From an uncultured Lachnospiraceae bacterium (GTDB lineage Bacteria; Bacillota; Clostridia; Lachnospirales; Lachnospiraceae): a stretch of DNA of 10,372 nt. Numbering within the stretch: the first letter of the stretch is position 1; each line of letters starts with the position of its first letter. Position numbers and translations under genes: made by a program. This document shows, in pieces, positions 6,750 to 10,372 of this stretch. The notes under the pieces were generated by a model. That model searched no databases, was not told the DNA's origin, and saw nothing but the letters and a program-made list of their open reading frames with translations. The stretch is taken from NCBI GenBank assembly GCA_945827765.1, contig CALZPS010000035.1, forward strand, positions 1-10,372, written 5' to 3'.

Positions 6750-6778
6750 TTGACACAAAGGACAGTATCGTATAAAAT
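6750..6778 (+). promoter_or_regulatory. strong promoter of the secreted-protein operon
   Basis: TTGACA at 6750-6755 and TAAAAT at 6773-6778 are 17 bases apart. The region before it (6680-6749) is very A-rich, like an UP element. Transcription should start near 6785, giving a leader of about 55 bases. No operator palindrome is obvious. Confidence 0.8.
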
Positions 6779-6825
6779 TAAATTTATGATTAGCTGTGGC
6801 GTATCCTTAGGGTTGTGGATCATAA

Positions 6826-6832
6826 GGGAGGT
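6826..6832 (+). promoter_or_regulatory. ribosome binding site for the small secreted protein
   Basis: GGGAGGT is six bases before ATG 6839. The earlier in-frame ATG at 6815 lies upstream of this site and is rejected. Confidence 0.85.
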
Positions 6833-6838
6833 ATTAGG

Positions 6839-7264
6839 ATGAGGAAGAGCAAAATGGTTTTAAAGAACAGGATTATCGGGTTATTGGTAGTATGTGTACT
6901 GCTGCTAGGGCTTTCTGCCACAGCTGTGGCAGGCAATGAGACAGTTGATGCAGTCAACTTTACGTTATATGCCTATCAGGGAGACTGGGAGAGTGACCCT
7001 GTAGCCAGAGCTACAAACAACAATACATTTTATATGGGAATTTACACGATGAGCAGAGATGGTGTGAAGGCTCGTGTTTGGACGGAATCACTGTTGGGTA
7101 CAAATTTTTCAGACCCATATGGGAATACCGTTGGAGCGGCAGAAGGGAAGTATTACAATTATGATACGAAACCGAGTATCGGAACAAATGTAGTACTGAA
7201 CATGGATGCTTCGATTTACTTATCATACAGTGTGACAGGTGTAGGGTTGTGGAGTCCATATTGA
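6839..7264 (+). CDS. small secreted beta-rich protein (DUF2712/YybN-like)
   Basis: The 141-residue precursor has a classic Sec signal peptide: basic start (MRKSKMVLKNR), hydrophobic core at about 12-25, and an AVA cleavage site before Gly32, leaving a mature protein of about 110 residues. The mature part has no cysteine and is rich in Tyr, Thr, Asn and Gly. It has short alternating segments typical of a beta fold, a Trp near each end (50, 138) and one in the middle (81), and ends in LWSPY. The spacing of ARATNNN, ARVW, SDPYGNTV, GKYYNY and the closing VTGVGLW reminds me of the DUF2712 family (B. subtilis YybN), and more loosely of lactococcin-972-type bacteriocins. I have not been able to test this. 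It has its own strong promoter and terminator, and leads an operon of three membrane proteins and an ABC ATPase. It may be an antimicrobial or signal protein, or a stress-response surface protein. Confidence 0.7.
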   Translation: MRKSKMVLKNRIIGLLVVCVLLLGLSATAVAGNETVDAVNFTLYAYQGDWESDPVARATNNNTFYMGIYTMSRDGVKARVWTESLLGTNFSDPYGNTVGAAEGKYYNYDTKPSIGTNVVLNMDASIYLSYSVTGVGLWSPY

Positions 7265-7273
7265 TGTATTAAT

Positions 7274-7318
7274 ATGCTATTGGTGAATTTGGTTCACATT
7301 TTAAGAGATGTGTAGCAT
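7274..7318 (+). repeat. inverted repeat behind the secreted-protein gene
   Basis: ATGCTA (7274-7279) can pair with TAGCAT (7313-7318), and inside it GTGAA (7283-7287) pairs with TTCAC (7293-7297). It is not followed by T residues. It lies just before the terminator at 7327-7369 and may protect the 3' end of the short transcript. Confidence 0.45.
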
Positions 7319-7326
7319 AAAGGGAA

Positions 7327-7369
7327 GGCTGTAGCGGTCAAATATTCTCGAATACGCTACAGTCTTTTT
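7327..7369 (+). terminator. intrinsic terminator between the secreted protein and the transporter genes
   Basis: GGCTGTAGCG (7327-7336) pairs with CGCTACAGTC (7355-7364) over ten pairs including one G-U, and an inner stem TATTC/GAATA closes the loop. Five T residues follow at 7365-7369. No separate promoter is obvious before the next gene, so the transporter genes probably depend on partial read-through. That would give much more secreted protein than transporter. Confidence 0.82.
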
Positions 7370-7386
7370 CACAGGAGGAGGAACGC

Positions 7387-8217
7387 ATGAATTATTTCAT
7401 TACTGATATAAAAAGCATGGTACGGAGTACATCTTTTCAACTTCTTTTTTTTGTGTCTGCTGTTGTGATGATTTTGGATCCTATTACAATGTACTTTGTG
7501 CTGGGAAACTCCAAAGGATATTTTGAAGAGCTCGGAACAAACTTTTACCGTCACTGGATTTTGATGAACTATAGTTGGGGAAATCGTTTGTTTTGTAGTT
7601 TATTTTTTGCAATTCCGTGTATTTTGCCTGGATTGGTTTATTATCATGAACAAAAATCTTCTGTCAGGGATTTGTTGGTTACGCGAGGAACATGGAAACA
7701 ATATTTTTTGTCCAAGGTTTTTGCACAGATACTGACAGCTTTTTTTACATTGCTACTGTTGTTTGTAATCAATGGGATAGTAACGGGAATCTTCTTTCCG
7801 GTCAATGGTCCTTTGATTATGGATCAGGTGGACATTACCCCAATCAAAGAAAGCTTTGCGTATTCCTTGTTTGTAAAAAGTCCGATGCTAGTAGTTTTGA
7901 TCTATTGGTTTCTGGTGGCGGCGGCGCTGGCACTGCTTTCGTTAAATACAATGGCGATTCTATCCGTTATCCATTTTAAAAATATTTATCTTACGTTGCT
8001 AGTGCCATTTGTCGTATATACGCTTGGAGATATGCTGATAAGCAAGTACATAGATTGGAAATATTCTCTGCTGATTATGATGCAGCCGAGTGCAACATGG
8101 GGCGTGACGGATCTTTATACAAGTTGGAGCAACTGGGGTGTTATATTCGGCGTACTGATTTTGGCGGATGTTGTTCTGCTTTTGATAGGATACCGGAAAG
8201 GCAAAGAAAGCATATGA
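7387..8217 (+). CDS. integral membrane protein 1 of ABC-2-like transporter (YybM/DUF2705-like)
   Basis: The 276-residue product has about six membrane segments (near 17-39, 68-86, 111-137, 166-188, 198-217, 250-269), with a charged cytoplasmic loop HEQKSSVRDLLVTRGTWKQYF at about 87-107. Such a loop before the third helix is typical of ABC-2-type permeases, where it meets the ATPase. It has no ATPase of its own and is presumably served by the one at 9575-10240. A strong ribosome site (GGAGGAGG, 7374-7381) precedes ATG 7387. Its last codons overlap the next gene as ATGA. The resemblance to B. subtilis YybM (DUF2705) comes from size, topology and position and is from memory. Whether it exports the neighbouring secreted protein, protects against it or moves something else is unknown. 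Confidence 0.72.
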   Translation: MNYFITDIKSMVRSTSFQLLFFVSAVVMILDPITMYFVLGNSKGYFEELGTNFYRHWILMNYSWGNRLFCSLFFAIPCILPGLVYYHEQKSSVRDLLVTRGTWKQYFLSKVFAQILTAFFTLLLLFVINGIVTGIFFPVNGPLIMDQVDITPIKESFAYSLFVKSPMLVVLIYWFLVAAALALLSLNTMAILSVIHFKNIYLTLLVPFVVYTLGDMLISKYIDWKYSLLIMMQPSATWGVTDLYTSWSNWGVIFGVLILADVVLLLIGYRKGKESI

Positions 8218-8873
8218 TTGATTCAAGGGAAAAGAAATATTGGTTTTGTGGTATTATTATATACCACAGTGTCATAATTTTTACATTTTGTATCATGAAT
8301 GATTCAGCCGCGGAATTATTTTTTAAAATTACAGACGCAAAAACGCATGTGATGTTGTTTGCATTTCCATATCAGTTGTTATTGGCACTTGGTGATAAAT
8401 ATATGACGATTCCGATGGTGATCCGGTTTGGCAGTCGGGAAAAAATCTGGGAAGAGCGCGTGAAAACAGCATATATATGGGGCGGTATCTATATGGGTAT
8501 CTGGCTTGTATTCCTTTTTGTTGCTTGTACGTTACGTCCTGGATATCTGCAGGATTTTCCGGTGGAAACAGCGATTTCCCGAGTGCTGCATCTGTTCTGC
8601 AATATTTTAATTCTTTGCAGTTTATCTCTGATTTTTCGCATGTCTGGGAATGTAAAACTGGCAAAAGGGGCATATCCGCTTGCCCTTTTGGCACTGTGCG
8701 CGGAAACGCTCGGACTGGAAAGATGGATTAAGGCAAGCACAAATATTGAACTAAACCTACTATTTAATTGGGCATATCATTTAAATTTTGACAGCCTTAT
8801 CATACAAATTATTTTAATCTGTGTGATGTTGTTACTGCTACGTAGGCTCTGTATGCGGGAGGATTTGTTATGA
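8214..8873 (+). CDS. integral membrane protein 2 of the same transporter
   Basis: The preferred start is ATG 8214, which overlaps the previous stop as ATGA, giving 219 residues. The frame is open from further upstream (8055), but that part is out-of-frame reading of the preceding gene. Six membrane segments are visible (about 9-28, 44-60, 86-106, 121-142, 151-168, 193-211). The charged loop RFGSREKIWEERVKTAY at 71-87 again has the look of an ABC-2 permease coupling loop. The end overlaps the next gene as ATGA (8870-8873). Tight translational coupling on both sides suggests fixed stoichiometry in one membrane complex. I do not recognise a named family beyond the likeness in position to YybL. 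Confidence 0.72.
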   Translation: MIDSREKKYWFCGIIIYHSVIIFTFCIMNDSAAELFFKITDAKTHVMLFAFPYQLLLALGDKYMTIPMVIRFGSREKIWEERVKTAYIWGGIYMGIWLVFLFVACTLRPGYLQDFPVETAISRVLHLFCNILILCSLSLIFRMSGNVKLAKGAYPLALLALCAETLGLERWIKASTNIELNLLFNWAYHLNFDSLIIQIILICVMLLLLRRLCMREDLL

Positions 8874-9571
8874 GGCTGTTGATAAAAAATGTGTTCTATA
8901 AGTTTATTCTCATATGGATTGGGAGTTTTGTACTCTTGTCCTATATGATTGAGCAGCCTTTTCTGGAAAATGGAGACTGGCTGCGCTTATTATTTGGCGG
9001 TGTGAAGATGGGCACTGCTTCCATAATCATGGTATATATGTGTTCAATGGCATTGCTACAGTATCTGCATCTGGACACTACACTGTTATGCACAAAAGAA
9101 GAAGGCGTATTATTGTCCCGTTTAAAGAGCCGCAAAAAGTTGTTTTGGCATTCGGTGCGAAGTATATGCATATTAAATGTACTATTTTGTATTTGCGTTG
9201 CAACAGCGGGGATAGTGGCAATGGCTCTGGCTGAAAAGACAGGATGGAATGAAAACCTGATTTTGTTTTCAGAAATGATGGAAATCATTGTGCGTGGTTT
9301 TCTGTTTTGTGTATTGTTTGCAGTTGTTCAGGCGATTATACTGACTTATGTGGATGAGGCAAAGGCATTTTTAATTATGACAGGAATCTGTGCCGTCTTG
9401 GTGATATGTTCAAAAATTAAACTTGCATTTTTGATATTGCCTGCACCATTTAAACTTGAAGGAGCACTTACAAATGTCGCAGTTTCCGTATGTATCATGT
9501 ATATTATAATCGCAATGGTAATATTCAGAAAAAGGTTATTAAGCAGAGATATCGGAATTGACAGGAGGTAG
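8870..9571 (+). CDS. integral membrane protein 3 of the same transporter
   Basis: The 233-residue product starts at ATG 8870 inside the ATGA overlap. It has about six membrane segments (10-26, 45-66, 99-121, 137-160, 163-182, 203-220) and a basic cytoplasmic loop EEGVLLSRLKSRKKLFWHS at 77-95. It is the third ABC-2-like membrane protein in a row, which is unusual, since most such transporters have one or two. A short basic tail ends at Arg233. The ATPase gene follows three bases later, and its ribosome site (AGGAGGT) is formed by the last codons and stop of this gene. By position it would match YybK. Function is unknown. Confidence 0.7.
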   Translation: MRLLIKNVFYKFILIWIGSFVLLSYMIEQPFLENGDWLRLLFGGVKMGTASIIMVYMCSMALLQYLHLDTTLLCTKEEGVLLSRLKSRKKLFWHSVRSICILNVLFCICVATAGIVAMALAEKTGWNENLILFSEMMEIIVRGFLFCVLFAVVQAIILTYVDEAKAFLIMTGICAVLVICSKIKLAFLILPAPFKLEGALTNVAVSVCIMYIIIAMVIFRKRLLSRDIGIDRR

Positions 9572-9574
9572 AAT

Positions 9575-10240
9575 ATGAAAATCAAGATACACCATGTGAC
9601 AAAGACAATCAAGGATAATATGATATTGGACGACATTAATCTGGAGATGGAGAGTGGGAACATTTATGGTTTTGTAGGAATTAACGGTAGTGGGAAGACG
9701 ATGTTGATGCGCATGATTGCAGGACTAATCCGACCTACAGAAGGAACCGTTTCCGTTGACGGAAAGGAATTGCATAAGGAGATTTCATTTCCACCGGATA
9801 TGGGTCTCATTATCGAGAAACCGGAGCTTTTAGGTCACCTGAACGGTCTGGAGAACCTGAAACTACTGGCCGGAATCAAAAAGAAAGTGACAGAAGGGCA
9901 AATGAAAGGTTTTCTGGAGCAGTTTGGGCTGGATCCAAATGACAAACGCCCACTTCGGAAGTATTCTCTGGGAATGAAACAAAAAATCGGAATCATTCAG
10001 GCAATTATGGAAGACCCGCAATTGTTGATTATGGACGAGCCTTTTAACGCCTTGGACGAGGGTACGGTCGAGATGCTTAGAAATTTGTTTATCGAATACA
10101 AGCAACAGGGGAAACTGATTATCATGACATCTCATCATTCAGAAGATATCGAGTTATTATGCGATGAGACCGTATATATGCAGGATGGGAAAATTAAAAA
10201 GAAAACGTTAAAAGATGTAGAGATACAGCGTGATGCTTAA
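9575..10240 (+). CDS. ABC transporter ATPase (ABC-2/BcrA type)
   Basis: The 221-residue protein is a stand-alone ATPase of the class that drives ABC-2 permeases, including bacitracin and lantibiotic immunity pumps. Walker A GINGSGKT is at 35-42. The Q-loop position holds Glu81 (IIEKP) instead of Gln, as is common in BcrA-like subunits. The signature is the divergent SLGMKQ at 131-136, Walker B is LLIMDE at 150-155, the D-loop is NALD at 158-161, and the switch His187 sits in TSHH. All catalytic residues are present. A strong ribosome site six bases before ATG 9575 suggests good translation. It presumably powers the three membrane proteins encoded just upstream. By order and size it corresponds to B. 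subtilis YybJ. Another ATG (10233) overlaps its stop, so the operon may continue. Confidence 0.93.
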   Translation: MKIKIHHVTKTIKDNMILDDINLEMESGNIYGFVGINGSGKTMLMRMIAGLIRPTEGTVSVDGKELHKEISFPPDMGLIIEKPELLGHLNGLENLKLLAGIKKKVTEGQMKGFLEQFGLDPNDKRPLRKYSLGMKQKIGIIQAIMEDPQLLIMDEPFNALDEGTVEMLRNLFIEYKQQGKLIIMTSHHSEDIELLCDETVYMQDGKIKKKTLKDVEIQRDA

Positions 10241-10372
10241 AACCAAAACATTTACATCGGAAGAAAAAGAGCATTCTGTCCGTCGGCTGCTTTTCCATCG
10301 GTGTATTTGCGACCGGCGCAATCAGTTTAGGAATCATTTCTCTCGGGGCAATTGCAATCGGTGATTTCTCTA
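10233..10372 (+). CDS. glycine-every-fifth-residue repeat protein, partial, apparent frameshift
   Basis: The frame starting at ATG 10233, which overlaps the ATPase stop, reads MLKTKTFTSEEK and then loses sense, with a stop at about 10359. From 10270 the +1 frame gives SILSVGCFSIGVFATGAISL and continues to the window end. Its Gly residues recur every five positions in blocks of the type GxxSxG/GxxAxG. That pattern belongs to small hydrophobic glycine-repeat proteins common in Clostridia. The second frame has no ATG, GTG or TTG of its own before the repeats. Removing one A from the A5 run at 10264-10268 would join the two parts. So the gene is broken by a one-base insertion, or the base is a sequence error, or initiation is non-standard. 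Function unknown. Confidence 0.55.

Noticed and set aside
6574..6756. 60-codon minus-strand open frame with the repeated peptide MNLSPM
   Set aside because: The repetition only reflects the 24-base DNA repeat, there is no convincing ribosome site, and it covers the A-rich promoter region.
8055..8213. 53-codon N-terminal extension of the second membrane protein
   Set aside because: It overlaps the well-supported first membrane protein in another frame. The ATGA overlap at 8214 gives a natural start.

Overview
The window looks like one end of a contig from a Gram-positive, low-to-mid GC Bacillota genome, most likely a gut Lachnospiraceae (Blautia-like). The reasons are AGGAGG-type ribosome binding sites, sigma-A promoters (TTGACA/TATAAT types), a czcD-type (NiCo) riboswitch, a WYL regulator and the protein styles. 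The first 44 bases are not genomic. They are an Illumina Nextera read-2 transposase adapter with part of its index, so biology starts at base 45.

Left arm (45-2988, minus strand): one operon from a strong promoter at 2960-2988. In transcription order it encodes an exporter-type ABC transporter (TM domain fused to ATPase), an S24/S26-type peptidase with a Ser/His active site, and a membrane-anchored protein with an extracytoplasmic domain. The last gene is cut off by the contig end. An exporter next to a signal-peptidase-like protease suggests peptide export and processing, but no precursor peptide is visible.

Middle (3009-5417, minus strand): two decayed sugar-metabolism genes lie side by side. 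One is a PfkB-type sugar kinase with a large in-frame internal deletion, the other a C-terminal stump of a xylose-isomerase-like TIM-barrel protein. Upstream of them is an intact cation diffusion facilitator. It is preceded by a promoter, a NiCo aptamer and an overlapping intrinsic terminator, a complete transcriptional metal switch.

Next (5503-6583, minus strand) is a WYL-domain transcription regulator with a TGTCC-rich repeat region upstream of it.

Right arm (6750-10372, plus strand): a strong promoter drives a small secreted, cysteine-free, probably beta-rich protein, then an intrinsic terminator. Behind it come three integral membrane proteins with translational coupling (ATGA overlaps) and an ABC-2-type ATPase. 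The order secreted protein - three membrane proteins - ATPase resembles, from memory, the uncharacterised yybN-M-L-K-J locus of Bacillus subtilis (DUF2712/DUF2705). It is the best candidate here for an undescribed system. The window ends inside a protein with glycine every fifth residue, whose reading frame appears to be shifted near its start.
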